In this document: positions 35,768 to 48,392 of the stretch, piece after piece | How the letters are laid out: each line of letters begins with the position of its first letter | Position numbering within the stretch: the stretch's first letter is position 1 | NCBI RefSeq assembly: GCF_947179165.1 | Contig: NC_077238.1 | Location: 48,588,293 to 48,652,292 of the forward strand | From: Solanum dulcamara | Lineage: Eukaryota > Streptophyta > Magnoliopsida > Solanales > Solanaceae | DNA: 64,000 bases | Direction of reading: 5' to 3' | Position numbers and translations under genes: made by a program | The notes under the pieces: generated by a model | Told to the model about the DNA's origin: nothing | Databases searched by the model: none | Seen by the model: only the letters and a program-made list of their open reading frames with translations

Positions 35768-38044
35768 TGTAATGACCCATTAGGTCATTTTGAGAACGAG
35801 TCCTCCTTCTTTCATACGAGACCCTTTCCGTAAAATTTTAATGGGTTATTTGGACTATTCGGTAACTTTGGTTAATTAGTTGAGGAATAATTTTAGAGAA
35901 TTAATTTAACTGATGGGGTAAAGTGTTAATTTATTTAATACTTATACCACTTTGTTTATATTTAATAAAATATGTTAGTAGGGTTTGTCACTTTTAGTAG
36001 ATGATTAATTTAGAAAAGAAAAAGAAGAAAATAAATAATAATAAAAGAAAAATAAATAAAATAATATATATATATATAATCTGATGGCATTAAGCCATCA
36101 GATGAGCGAGGCGACGAACACAAAAAAAAAACCAGAGAAAAAAAATACGGAGGAAGAAAGAAAAGAAAGGGGAAAAGAAAAATAAAGGAGAAGAGAAAAA
36201 TAAGGATTTTCATTCCAAAGCGTCAAGATAATTATTCTCATCCTTTCTATTAAATTTTTATTTTATTATGAACATATTTTTAGGGTATATTGGTGGAGAA
36301 AAAATGTTAAAATAAGAAAATATGATCCTAGGGTTCTTCATATAAAATCTTGATTTGGGGGTCGAATAATGATCCGTTTTAGCTGAAATTTGACGTGTGA
36401 GTTTATTTTATCACGAGTGAACATAATCAAAAAGAAAATTTCAAATTTGACTTCAATGACATAGAATGAGTTAGTTCCCGAATTTTGATATATTGAGATA
36501 GATAATTAAATATTAGGTATATTATATTTTATGAATTCCATTAAATTTATAATATTAGGAAAATTAGAACCTAACCCTAGGCTTGAAATTTAGAAAATAT
36601 GGGAGTTGACATATTAAGTGGCATCAAGATTAGGAACGTGATTATAGATTTGTGTGAGTTTTTGGGTCTAGGCTAGACATATGATAATAAGGGTATTGTT
36701 AGTTTCTAAAATCTTATTGTGATTATTTATTTGACTAGATTACATTGATTTGGAGGCCCAACGAAAAGGAAAGGCTCAAGTCCCGAAGTGACTTCTTTAT
36801 TAATTAAGGCAAGTGAATTTCTAAACCTTAGTTTAAGCTTGTAGATGCTTGTATTTCCGTGTTATGTGTACTAGAGATTAATGAGAATTGGAATGGGTTA
36901 TTGACTGTATGACTGGCCTTAAAAATGGAGATGAGGGGTATAAAATGGTGATCTAATGACATGTATTGTGAGAATTGATATGTTGTGATTATAGGTTTAT
37001 TTTGGACATGTGAAATGACTATGTTGATGTGAGATAGGAAAAATTATTATAGTTGTCATGTTATTATCGTGAATTATATGAACATGAATTGATTGCATTG
37101 GTTCTGACATATTATGTGAGACTGAAAATGATACGAAACAAAAGGAGTCGGGCCACACTCTTCGTGGCGGTATTATGAAACAAAGGGGTCGGGCCACACG
37201 CTCCATGGCAGGTATTATGAAATAAAGGGGTCGGGCCACACGCTCCGTGGTAGGATATATATATTAAGGGGACGGGCCACACGCTCCATGGCAGGTTACA
37301 TGGACAGAACTGTCCCCCATGGGTTCCGGACTGTGATTCAGCGGATGTATACCGATGGGACAAACATGCATCATTTTATTGCACTGCATTGCACCTTTCT
37401 GATATTTGTGAATTTGTGTTTACCCATATATTGCTCTGTGTGTGCTAAACTTGATTTGGTATGATTCATTGACGAGACTATTGATGAGTATTTGTGAACT
37501 GTATTACTGTTGTTAATGTACAAATGTAGAGTTGGGCTGATTTTATGCAGGTTGTAGTTAAGGAGGTTGGTTGGGAGGACAGGAGTACTTGTATCTATTA
37601 AGCTTTGCTTAGTTTTAGTTATCCACTTGCTGAGTACCGTGTTGTTTGGTACTCACCCCTTGCTTCCACACTTGTGTTGGTTGTGAGCCCGGACCTGCTT
37701 GATCTTCTACTATTTTCCACTACAGCCGAGGTTATCAATTCCGAGTGTTGAGGTAGCTATTACATCCATCTAACGGACACCTCTTACTCTATTATTATGC
37801 TTTAGTCCTATTCTAGAGACGAAGACATTGTGATTGTATTTCATTTTGTACTTCAAAAATACATTAGTGTCTTGTATACGTGACAACCAGTCTTGGGGGA
37901 TTTTGAGATTATTTATTTATTTTTGACTAAGTTAAACCTTGCTTTATCTCAATTACTTCCACATTTACTTTCTGTTGGTTATTAAGCTGACTTATCTCGG
38001 TGGGTTGAGATGAGTGCCATCACACCCGTATTCGGGTCGTGACA
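35768..38044 (+). repeat. E4 5' LTR
   Basis: Starts TGTAATGACCCATTAGG and ends GGGTCGTGACA, 2277 bp. It holds a TA run near 36063-36080, a short hairpin (CTGATGGC ... GCCATCAG) just after it, and a four-copy 41-42-bp minisatellite at 37133-37295. The A/G-rich stretch gives spurious minus-strand frames. Confidence 0.93.
37133..37295 (+). repeat. Minisatellite in E4 LTR, four units of 41-42 bp
   Basis: Units share GGGTCGGGCCACACGCTCC, TGG and ATTATGAAA-AAA, beginning at 37147, 37188, 37230 and 37271. The same array occurs in the other LTR copies at about 43280-43443 and 45078-45240. Confidence 0.9.
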
Positions 38045-41000
38045 AAATGGTATCAGAGCCCCAGCTTTATAGGTCTCACTTGTATACAAGCCAAGTCTAA
38101 GTAGAGTCTTGAGGATCGGTACGGAGACGTTTGTACTTATCTTCGAGAGGCTATGAAGACTTTTAAGAAATATTTTCACCTTTTGATTCTCTATAGTGCG
38201 TCCTGGATCCAATCTATTTTCTATTGCCTCACTCCATTCTCTCACATATAGTGGTGACTCTTGCCTGATTCTATGTGCGTGTAGTTGAAATGTCATCACG
38301 TGGTCTAGATATAATTTGGAGGTGGAAGTAATAAACTTATGGAAAGGGTGTATGGTGAGACTTGTAATGCACGGCGATTTTAAAAGAGTAAGTAAGGTTA
38401 TTGTTCAATAATGTACTTTGAGGATATGGTGTAGGAAGAGGAACAATGGTTTGGAGGATTATATTAACGTCTTATATTTCTGGATAGTGGTTAAGCATCG
38501 AGAATAATGCTTGTTTGGCCTACCCGATGTTTGAAATGGTTCTACAATTGAGAATGGTATAATTAGGGGAATGACTATGTGGTGAGCACAATGCCCTCGG
38601 AGACTACAGACCGTGAAGTTCGTCGGGAAAGAATGAGTTACATAGTGTGTGATGAGGATGATTTTGCGCTAATCAAGATCAGAATTTCTACAGCGGTTTG
38701 ATAAAGTGGATGTATATTAGAAAGGGTTATTATAAGTATACTACTGTGGTACTTGTGATTATTTGGTTAGGGTTATGGGTTTTGTTGCTTCTGCTATTGA
38801 CCTTACCTACTGAAGGGTGATATCGATTTTGACTGGAGATTGAAATGCGTTAGTAATGTATGACAGTTACGTAATGGATAGGAAGGTGTAGACTATCTAG
38901 GTATGATATTTACGGTAGGTATGATGTATTTTAGTGGTGGATCTATCAAACTTTCACGGTGTGGTACTATTGGAATACAAAAACAAATACATCGATTATC
39001 AAGTGTGATTACTAACTACTTAAGGAGTTATCAGTTGTATCATCTTCTCATATGATGAGATTTGATGTTGCATTCACATTTGAAAAAAAAACCCAACTAG
39101 TTTGTTACTACAGACACTTGGGGTAACCATTGTTTATAAGAAAGATCTTAGTGGTGGATTTTGGTATGATTAATGCGTTTAGGTTGTGAACTGTATCCCT
39201 AGAATTCTAAGTGAACTTGTAATTTAACCGTAAAATCCAAGGGAGTGGATCGATATCAGAATAATAAGCTTATGGATAAAGAAAGTAGTAGTGAGTATAC
39301 TTGTGTGAAGGCAATTAAGAATTTTAGTGAGAGTGCGCATAAAATTGGGTTAGTCCATTAGATTTGGTTGGTATAACTGGGTTTAAGGTGTCTTGTCGAT
39401 TAAAAAAGTTGAATTTGAGATGATGGCAATGGTTATTGAGCATAACAGTAATAAGAATTTGTGATGGATTATGATCCGGACACAACCATACTTTAAGGAT
39501 TTTTGGTTAAATAGATTCGATATGATAATAATGACTAGCAAGTATCTAAATTGCGGTTTTCTACTATTTGTTGAGTGGCGTAGTGGTATGGAAAGTCGTA
39601 GAATGTGTTGAAACACCGCTTGAATAAAATTGAAAGAATCTAGATTCATAAAAGAAAATAATTAGTGAAATATAGTTTAGCCATCGAAACAAGGCGAGAA
39701 CAATTATATTTACTCTGGTTGTAAGGGCCGAATGTATCTTCAGAGAGAGTGGAAAATTAAATTTAGTAACACGTAGTTCTATTTATTTTTCTCTATTTAT
39801 GGTGGCAGTGTTATGCGTTATTCATATGGGTTAACGATTATTGGATAAGATTTGAGAAATAACTCTATAGGCATTTGACTCAAGTGTGGTAATAAGTTCT
39901 TTTGTGGTTTCGAATTTGATAACTGGTATAATTAAATTTTAACGAAGGATACAATAAGATCAATGGCAAGGTGATCAATGATAGCTAAGATACGTGAATT
40001 CATAAAGGTCTTTAATATATGAGCTAATATTGATAGATAATGGGATTGGGTTACATGGATGAAATTCGAAATTTAAGTTGTTCATTTTAAGTCTACATTA
40101 TGGCGGTAGGTTTCATCAAAGTATAGATCGGCAAGATGAAAATTGATCGATCACATGGGGTATTGAGCAGTTGAAAGAACTTGTGCAGGGTTGGATTGCA
40201 TAGTTTATTGCTTTTGATCATTAAAAGGCCTAAGAAAGGGCTTCACTTAAAGTTTTGATTCAAAAGAATAAGGTTGGTAAATGAGTTAGCAAAAGGAATA
40301 AGAGTCTGGTATATTAAATAGTTCAAGGTATTTGGAATTTGCTTCATGGGAAGCATCTAAGAAATGATAAGAAATAAGACACCATGTGTAGATCCTTAGG
40401 TCAAACTTGAAGATTGTGCGAATTTTTGCCCTTGTTTTCAGATATGACTATACAATGTCGATTGGTTAGACACAAACTTATGAGGGATGTAACAACGACT
40501 TTTCTGAAGGTTTGATTTTGATTTAAAATAAAAATAGTGAGGTGTCGAAGATTATGTATTTTATATAAGGTTAGACTCTCAAATTATGGTAGGTGACTTA
40601 TGAATGCACTACAAGATGGGATATAGTTCTTCATGGTTATTAAGGATATCGAATTGGATTGATACTACTCTATTGATATATTATACGAACCATTGTGATG
40701 TGTTATATAGGCACTAGAGGGTAAATAGAGGCTATGTGCTCATAGTATATAGAATTATTCAGGTGACCACGAATTTCTCTAAGTTTTGGTATGGGGAACA
40801 GACTGGTTGATTGTGGGTAGCAAAAAATCAAAGTGATGGAGTCAGATGAATAAAAATGTTTGATATAAGTACTATGAGAGAAGTATCTTTTGTTATTCGA
40901 TCTTGATTTCGTACATTCTTATGTAACTATCTATTTTGTTTTGGACATGAGTTGAAGTATGATTTGCTGCCTATACCCACATGTGTTTCTACTTCGGTGG

Positions 41001-41905
41001 ATGGATCCCTAATGGTTGATCGGTGTACCGATCCTGCGATATCCTTTTGGTAGGGTAGGATACTTTTGCAAACTTGGTTATTTCAGTTGTGACAGATTTT
41101 GTGTTGTTAGGGATTGTTGAAGTATAATAGTGTGATTTTGCATGCACAATTCTTTTTATAAGAATTTGTAGAAGAGCTACCATGAATACTTACAGTTGTC
41201 CGACAGTCTTAAGATTCAACTCTCATTGGGGTCTCATTTTGGCTATGTATGGTATAATGTAGGGGGCCAATGGGTCTAGTGTTATCGCTCTTAAGGGTTG
41301 TTTACAATCACAACTACTGATCTACCATTTTCGATAGTGTTATTAGAAGTTTTGTATGCTTGGGTGTATCACTCGCTAGGAGGGTATTCAATCATTTCAT
41401 TTTTTGGGTTAGATAAATCATATTCTCCAGTAATGAGTACCTAATGCCTAAAGATCATATTTGTATAGCTTAAGCTCGTGGGAAGCTTTGGTAGTGAGAA
41501 TGGAATCTTAACAACATCTGTGATAGTCTGTGCATTATGAGTGTGGTGATTGATTCAGTTTCACTTCTGGTTGTAGCCGGTATTAGTCTAGAATTTTCTC
41601 GTGGTTATGTGATAAAAGATTGTCCTGATGGTTATGATGGGGTTTAGAGGGTTTCGGTTAAGTTTTGGTTCATGGGTTAATCTGTGACGTCTAAATTATC
41701 CCTAATTTATAGATTTGCCAAAGTTTGAATCAAAAGTTCAGTTCTTAGAAGTTAATCTTGATGGAATAGTCTTAATGAGGAGCTCACTTGAAGGAATGAA
41801 AATCAACTTTTGAAGATTATAACTCAGGCTTTTGGTAACGTTGGTTATTCTCCCTTCTCCATTTTTTTATGTTCGAGGACGAACATGATTTTTAGTGGTG
41901 GATAA
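38045..41905 (+). other. E4 internal region, no intact gene
   Basis: No frame longer than about 90 codons is convincing. A faint protease-like trace lies near 40880-41060 (DLLPIPTCVSTSVDGSLMVDR resembles the pattern ending in STPVG-SLVVDR seen in gypsy proteases), with frame changes. No RT, RNase H or integrase motif was found by eye. The 3' end carries GTTCGAGGACGAAC and GTGGTGGAT just before the LTR, the usual ending of gypsy internal regions. Confidence 0.6.
38048..38059 (+). other. E4 primer-binding site (tRNA-iMet)
   Basis: TGGTATCAGAGC, 4 bp after the 5' LTR. Confidence 0.95.
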
Positions 41906-43803
41906 TATAATGACCCGTTAGGTCATTTTGAGAACGAGTCCTCCTCCTTTCATACGAGACCCTTCCCGTAAAATTTTAATGGGTTATTTGGACTATTTGG
42001 TAACTTTGGTTAATTAGTTGAGGGATAATTTTAGAGAATTAATTTAACTGATGGGCTAAAGTGTAAATTTATTTAATACTTATACCACTTTTTTTATATT
42101 TAATAAAATATGTTAGTAGGATTTGTCACTTTTAGTAGATGATTAATTTAGAAAAGAAAAAGAAGAAAATAAATAATAATAAAAGAAAAATAAATAAAAT
42201 AATATATATATATATATATATATAATCTGATGGCATTAAGCCATCAGATGAGCGAGGCGACGAACACAAAAAAAAAACCAGAGAAAAAAAATACGGAGGA
42301 AGAAAGAAAAGAAAGGGGAAAAGAAAAATAAAGGAGAAGAGAAAAATAAGGATTTTCATTCCAAAGCGTCAAGATAATTATTCTCATCCTTTCTATTAAA
42401 TTTTTATTTTATTATGAACATATTTTTAGGGTATATTGGTGGAGAAAAAAATGTTAAAATAAGAAAATATGATCCTAGGGTTCTTCATATAAAATCTTGA
42501 TTTGGGGGTCGAATAATGATCCGTTTTAGCTGAAATTTGACGTGTGAGTTTATTTTATCACGAGTGAACATAATCAAAAAGAAAATTTCAAATTTGACTT
42601 CAATGACATAGAATGAGTTAGTTCTCGAATTTTGATATATTGAGATAGATAATTAAATATTAGGTATATTATATTTTATGAATTCCATTAAATTTATAAT
42701 ATTAGGAAAATTAGAACCTAACCCTAGGCTTGAAATTCAGAAAATATGGGAGTTGACATATTAAGTGGCATCAAGATTAGGAACGTGATTATAGATTTGT
42801 GTGAGTTTTTGGGTCTAGGCTAGACATATGATAATAAGGGTATTGTTAGTTTCTAAAATCTTATTGTGATTATTTATTTGACTAGATTACATTGATTTGG
42901 AGGCCCAACGAAAAGGAAAGGCTCAAGTCCCGGAGTGACTTCTTTATTAATTAAGGCAAGTGAATTTCTAAACCTTAGTTTAAGCTTGTAGATGCTTGTA
43001 TTTCCGTGTTATGTGTACTAGAGATTAATGAGAATTGGAATGGGTTATTGACTGTATGACTGGCCTTAAAAATGGAGATGAGGGGTATAAAATGGTGATC
43101 TAATGACATGTATTGTGAGAATTGATATGTTGTGATTATAGGTTTATTTTGGACATGTGAAATGACTATGTTGATGTGAGATAGGAAAAATTATTATTGT
43201 TGTCATGTTATTATCGTGAATTATATGAACATGAATTGATTGCATTGGTTCTGACATATTATGTGAGACTGAAAATGATACGAAATAAAAGGAGTCGGGC
43301 CACACTCTTCGTGGCGGTATTATGAAACAAAGGGGTCGGGTCACACGCTCCATGACAGGTATTATGAAATAAAGGGGTCGGGCCACACGCTCCGTGGTAG
43401 GATATATATATTAAGGGGACGGGCCACACGCTCCATGGCAGGTTACATGGACAGAACTGTCCCCCATGGGTTCCGGACTGTGATTCAGCGGATGTATACC
43501 GATGGGACAAACATGCATCATTTTATTGCACTGCATTGCACCTTTCTGATATTTGTGAATTTGTGTTTACCCATATATTGCTCTGTGTGTGCTAAACTTG
43601 ATTTGGTATGATTCATTGTCGAGACTATTGATGAGTATTTGTGGACTGTATTACTGTTGTTAATGTACAAATGTAGAGTTGGGCTGATTTTATGCAGGTT
43701 GTAGTTAAGGAGGTTGGTTGGGAGGACAGGAGTACTTTTATCTATTAAGCTTTGCTTAGTTATAGTTATCCACTTGTTGAGTACCGTGTTGTTTGGTACT
43801 CAC
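41906..43803 (+). repeat. E4 3' LTR, copy A (lacks its last ~388 bp)
   Basis: Starts TATAATGACCCGTTAGG (TG mutated to TA) and runs to GTTTGGTACTCAC, then jumps back to TAACTTTGGTTAATTAG. The lost part corresponds to 37657-38044 of the 5' LTR. Confidence 0.9.
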
Positions 43804-45987
43804 TAACTTTGGTTAATTAGTTGAGGGATAATTTTAGAGAATTAATTTAACTGATGGGCTAAAGTGTAAATTTATTTAATACTTATACCACTTTTTTATA
43901 TTTAATAAAATATGTTAGTAGGATTTGTCACTTTTAGTAGATGATTAATTTAGAAAAGAAAAAGAAGAAAATAAATAATAATACAAGAAAAATAAATAAA
44001 ATAATATATATATATATATATAATCTGATGGCATTAAGCCATCAGATGAGCGAGGCGACGAACACAAAAAAAAAACCAGAGAAAAAAAATACGGAGGAAG
44101 AAAGAAAAGAAAGGGGAAAAGAAAAATAAAGGAGAAGAGAAAAATAAGGATTTTCATTCCAAAGCGTCAAGATAATTATTCTCATCCTTTCTATTAAATT
44201 TTTATTTTATTATGAACATATTTTTAGGGTATATTGGTGGAGAAAAAATGTTAAAATAAGAAAATATGATCCTAGGGTTCTTCATATAAAATCTTGATTT
44301 GGGGGTCGAATAATGATCCGTTTTAGCTGAAATTTGACGTGTGAGTTTATTTTATCACGAGTGAACATAATCAAAAAGAAAATTTCAAATTTGACTTCAA
44401 TGACATAGAATGAGTTAGTTCCCGAATTTTGATATATTGAGATAGATAATTAAATATTAGGTATATTATATTTTATGAATTCCATTAAATTTATAATATT
44501 GGGCAAATTAGAACCTAATCCTAGGCTTAAAATTCAGAAAATATGGGAGTTGACATATTAAGTTGCATCAAGATTAGGAACGTGATTATAGATTTGTGTG
44601 AGTTTTTGGGTCTAAGCTAGACATATGATAATAAGGGTGTTGTTAGTTTTGAAAATCTTATTGTGATTATTTATTTGACTAGATAACATTGATTTGGAGG
44701 CCCAACGAAAAGGGAGGGCTCAAGTCCCGGAGTGACTGCTTGATTAATTAAGGCAAGTGAATTTCTAAACCTCAGTTTAAGCTTATAGATGCTTGTATTT
44801 CCGTGTTATGCGTACTAGGGAGTAATGAGAATTGGACTGGGTTATTGCCTGTATGACTGGCCTTAAAAATGGAGATGAGGGGTATAAAATGGTGATCTAA
44901 TGACATTATTGGTGGAATTGATATGTTGTGATTATGGGTTTATTTTGGACATGTGAAATGACTATGTTGATATGAGATAAGAAAAATTATTATTGTTGTC
45001 ATGTTATTATCGTTTATTATATGAACATGAATTGATTGCATTGGTTCTGACATATTATGTGAGACTGAAAATGATACGAAACAAAAGGGGTCGGGCCACA
45101 CTCTCTGTGGCGGTATTATGAAACAAATGGGTCGGGCCACATGCTCCATGGAAGGTATTATGAAATAAAGGGGTCGGGCCACACGCTCCGTGGCAGGATA
45201 TATATATTGAGGGGACGGGCCACACGCTCTGTGGCAGGTTACATGGACAGAACTGTCCACCATGGGTTCCGGACTGTAATTCAGCGGATGTGTACCGATG
45301 GGACAGACATGCATTATTTTATTGCACTGCATTGCACCTTTCTAATATTTGTGAATTTGTGTCTACCCCTATATTGCTCTGTGTATGCTAAACTTGATTT
45401 GGTATGATTCATTGATGAGACTATTGTTGAGTATTTGTGGACTGTATTACTGTTGTTAATGTACAAATGTAGAGTTGGGCTGATTTTATGCAGGTTGTAG
45501 TTAAGGAAGTTGGTTGGGAGGACAGGAGTACTTTTATCTATTAAGCTTTGCTTAGTTATAGTTATCCACTTGTTGAGTACCGTGTTGTTTGGTACTCACC
45601 CCTTGCTTCCACACTTGTGTAGGTTGTGAGCCCGGACTTGCTTGATCTTCTACTATTTTCCACTACAGCCGAGGTTATCAATTCCGAGTGTTGAGGTAGC
45701 TGTTACATCCATCTAACGGACACCTCTTACTCTTTTATTATGGTTTAGTCCTATTCTAGAGACGAAGACATTGTGACTGTATTTTTTTTCATACTTTGAT
45801 AATATATTAGTGGCTTGTATACGTGACAACCAGTCTTGGGGGATTTTGAGATTATTTATTTATTTTTGACTAAGTTAAACCTTGCTTTATCTCAATTACT
45901 TCCACATTTACTTTCCGTTGGTTATTAGGCTGACTTATCTCAGTGGGTTGAGAAGAGTGCCATCACACTCGGATTCGGGTCGTGACA
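43804..45987 (+). repeat. E4 3' LTR, copy B (lacks its first ~95 bp)
   Basis: Begins at the position matching 35863 of the 5' LTR and continues to the true LTR end GGGTCGTGACA. Copies A and B form a tandem duplication with period 1803 bp. Confidence 0.9.
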
Positions 45988-45992
45988 CCTTT

Positions 45993-46040
45993 GGTGCTTC
46001 GATCATGTATTATGACTAGGCCCTAGGTCTGGTCGTGACA
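45993..46040 (+). repeat. E1 3' LTR, segment 3 (end of E1)
   Basis: GGTGCTTCGATCATG continues the phrase broken at 35767 (compare GGAGTTTTGATCACTG at 17011 in the 5' LTR), and the LTR ends GGTCGTGACA at 46040. Confidence 0.88.
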
Positions 46041-46690
46041 GAGGATGAACTGTCATATTACATAAAAGCATACTAAGGAGCTAAATCACCAAGAAAACCA
46101 AAACTCAACCTAAATTAAGACTAAATGACTAAATACTAGTTAGAATTCCCGAACATGGCTATTTCAATGCTAAATATCATGAATTTCTAAAATAATTACC
46201 TATAATCCTTCCTAACTATCTATCAAACTACTCTCATATTTATACATAAACTATCTAAAGCAAGTCTAAAGGAGAAACTGTAACATACCTCAAGGTTAAA
46301 ACAACCGAATCTCTATTCCAGAGCTTTTTCTTTCCACACAACCTCCGAATGGTGCCACACTATCAAATTAGCGAAGAAAATATCAAAACAAGACAATTGA
46401 TACCCATATTATAATTTATAAATTTGGAATCGAAATGGGCTAAAATTGGACCTTGAGACCCATACACGAAATTGAGAAAATGATTGTCACAGGGTCTCAA
46501 TGAGGTTAAGGAATTCATCTTCCAAAAATTAGAACAATCTAAGCATGAATCATCCCACAATTAGAAGAGTCAAGAAGGACCAAAAAATGAAGTTTAGGAG
46601 GAATTAATGGAAATTACCAAGAGAAACGGAAGACCTAGAACTTACCCACGCAAATTTCTAACATCCTCAAACAAGAATCACCAAAATTGG
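46041..46690. other. AT-rich sequence without a recognised gene
   Basis: Nothing recognised. It separates E1 from the next LTR. The minus frame at 46363-46560 has no recognisable domain. Confidence 0.35.
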
Positions 46691-48392
46691 TATCACGGCC
46701 CAAACTAGGGCTAAGATATGACACAACAATTGGAATATTGAGGGATTCCAACCATGCCTCTTAGAATATTATTCATGAGCATGCATAAGGTAAATGAAGA
46801 AAATAAGCAAAGATCAAAGACACAGAAGTAAAATCTCAGTATAAAACATAAGTCTCGAATGAGAAAGCAACAACATAGACTTTTAATATATAACATGCCT
46901 CTACTAACTCCATGGGGGCATAAGACAAGTTCCTAGTTCTGCATTACCATATAAGAGTAATGAAAAAAACTTAAATGACAATATGAAGTAAAATGTCTCA
47001 TCCACGGAATATGAGGATTCACCACCAAAAGCTACTATAGCAAGATCTAGCCACGAGTGGAAGGAGGATGAATGTGATCATCGGACCCTATATTATAATG
47101 TAATATAGGCAAAGTATGCGTTAGCACATGGAATGTACTCAGTATGTGAGAACATGCATGAATAATAAACATAGGATATAGTCAATATGAATTATGGGAT
47201 GCAAGACCAATATCTTTAAAACATGAGTAAAGGCATGTCACATTAAAATATTTATCTCATTGGTCAATGCATCAAAAGATCATTATCATCATAAGAGCTT
47301 ACATATGTGGAATATAAGTATAACCGACATTAAGATAATGCGAGCTATTACATAAAATTTGATGATCCCCACATCGAGAAGGGGGAGGCTACTTGCCAAG
47401 GTAGACTTCGTCCAATATTTTCATAATCATGTGCTATATGTGGATCCACTATCTAGGCCATATTGGCATTCCTATGGTGGCAACGTAGTTTAAGAGATTA
47501 GAGGTTGGTACTAGGGATTAGGTCAAGCCCCTACCTCAGAGTCCATTCATTTGTAAGTAAATCATCCCACATAATATATATCATATCATAATCTTAAATC
47601 ATGCTTGTCATAGATCATAATTGTTTCATAACATACTTCATAGAAAACTTGTTCATAAGAATAGCTCATGATCATGTAATTCAAGTAACGTGGGTGTAGG
47701 TCTTCCATCATTACTAATCGTTTCTCATAAAATATCATTAGGGTCATAAGTCACCCTCATTAATAAACTTGCTTTCATACTTTAAATTTATGATCATAGA
47801 TTATACTTGAAATTAGAGTAGAGACATGAATACATGATCAATTTTATTGGAAAAATCATAAAATTTATTTGAAAACATGCATGATCATATTCTTTATATA
47901 TACTCATACATAATTCACAAAGATAATATTAATTAGAAACATAATTTAATCAATTATCATTTAACATATCATGAATAAGAAGACCCAATGCATTATCATA
48001 AAATTAGAGCTTTTAGAATAAGAAATCACAAGAGAATTTGGAGAGAAACATTTGGAATTCCATGGGTGAAAGGTATCAATGGATGAAGTCCCACATACTG
48101 TGATGAAGATCAATTTGAAACTCTGAAGAAAACTCAGAATCCTAGAACCCACACTTGATGAAGAAGAAGAACCTATTTGGGAGAGAATCATTGATGCCTT
48201 AGAGTAATTTTGAGAAAATAAAAGGGAATGGTAATAATTTGAAGGTTCTAGGTATTTGTAGGGTTAGTATAATGCCCCAAATACATCCAGGTGCATAGCT
48301 AAAATAATAGGAAAAGTCCAATAAGCCCTATATTAAATCTGGTCGTAGGGACCTACAAATCAGTTCCTACGAGTCGTAAGAATTATGTTGGC
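46691..48392 (-). mobile_element. E5: LTR fragment, minus orientation, partly amplified
   Basis: Starts TATCACGGCCCAAACTAGGG (mutated reverse complement of an LTR 3' end) and carries the family markers in order: the GACAAGTTCCTAG box, CTAGCCACGAGTGG, and the block around TGTAATATAGGC. Its right part (47801-48392) is the first unit of the tandem array that follows. The LTR's own 5' end is not found beyond the array. Confidence 0.8.

Larger units (their letters stand above)
35768..45987 (+). mobile_element. E4: non-autonomous LTR retrotransposon with a duplicated 3' LTR
   Basis: A perfect target duplication CCTTT (35763-35767 and 45988-45992) flanks it. Structure: 5' LTR 35768-38044, PBS, 3.86-kb internal region without recognisable RT or integrase, then a 3' LTR that is partly duplicated (41906-43803 and 43804-45987). 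Long LTRs with a long, largely non-coding interior resemble large retrotransposon derivatives (LARDs). Such elements depend on enzymes of related autonomous elements. The perfect duplication and similar LTRs (about 4% different over 250 bp by eye) suggest a younger insertion than E1 and E2. Confidence 0.9.

Noticed and set aside
36010..44157. Repeated minus-strand frame translating to MKILIFLFSFIFLFPF in three places
   Set aside because: It is the complement of an A/G-rich stretch in the E4 LTR; it recurs because the LTR does and has no gene context.
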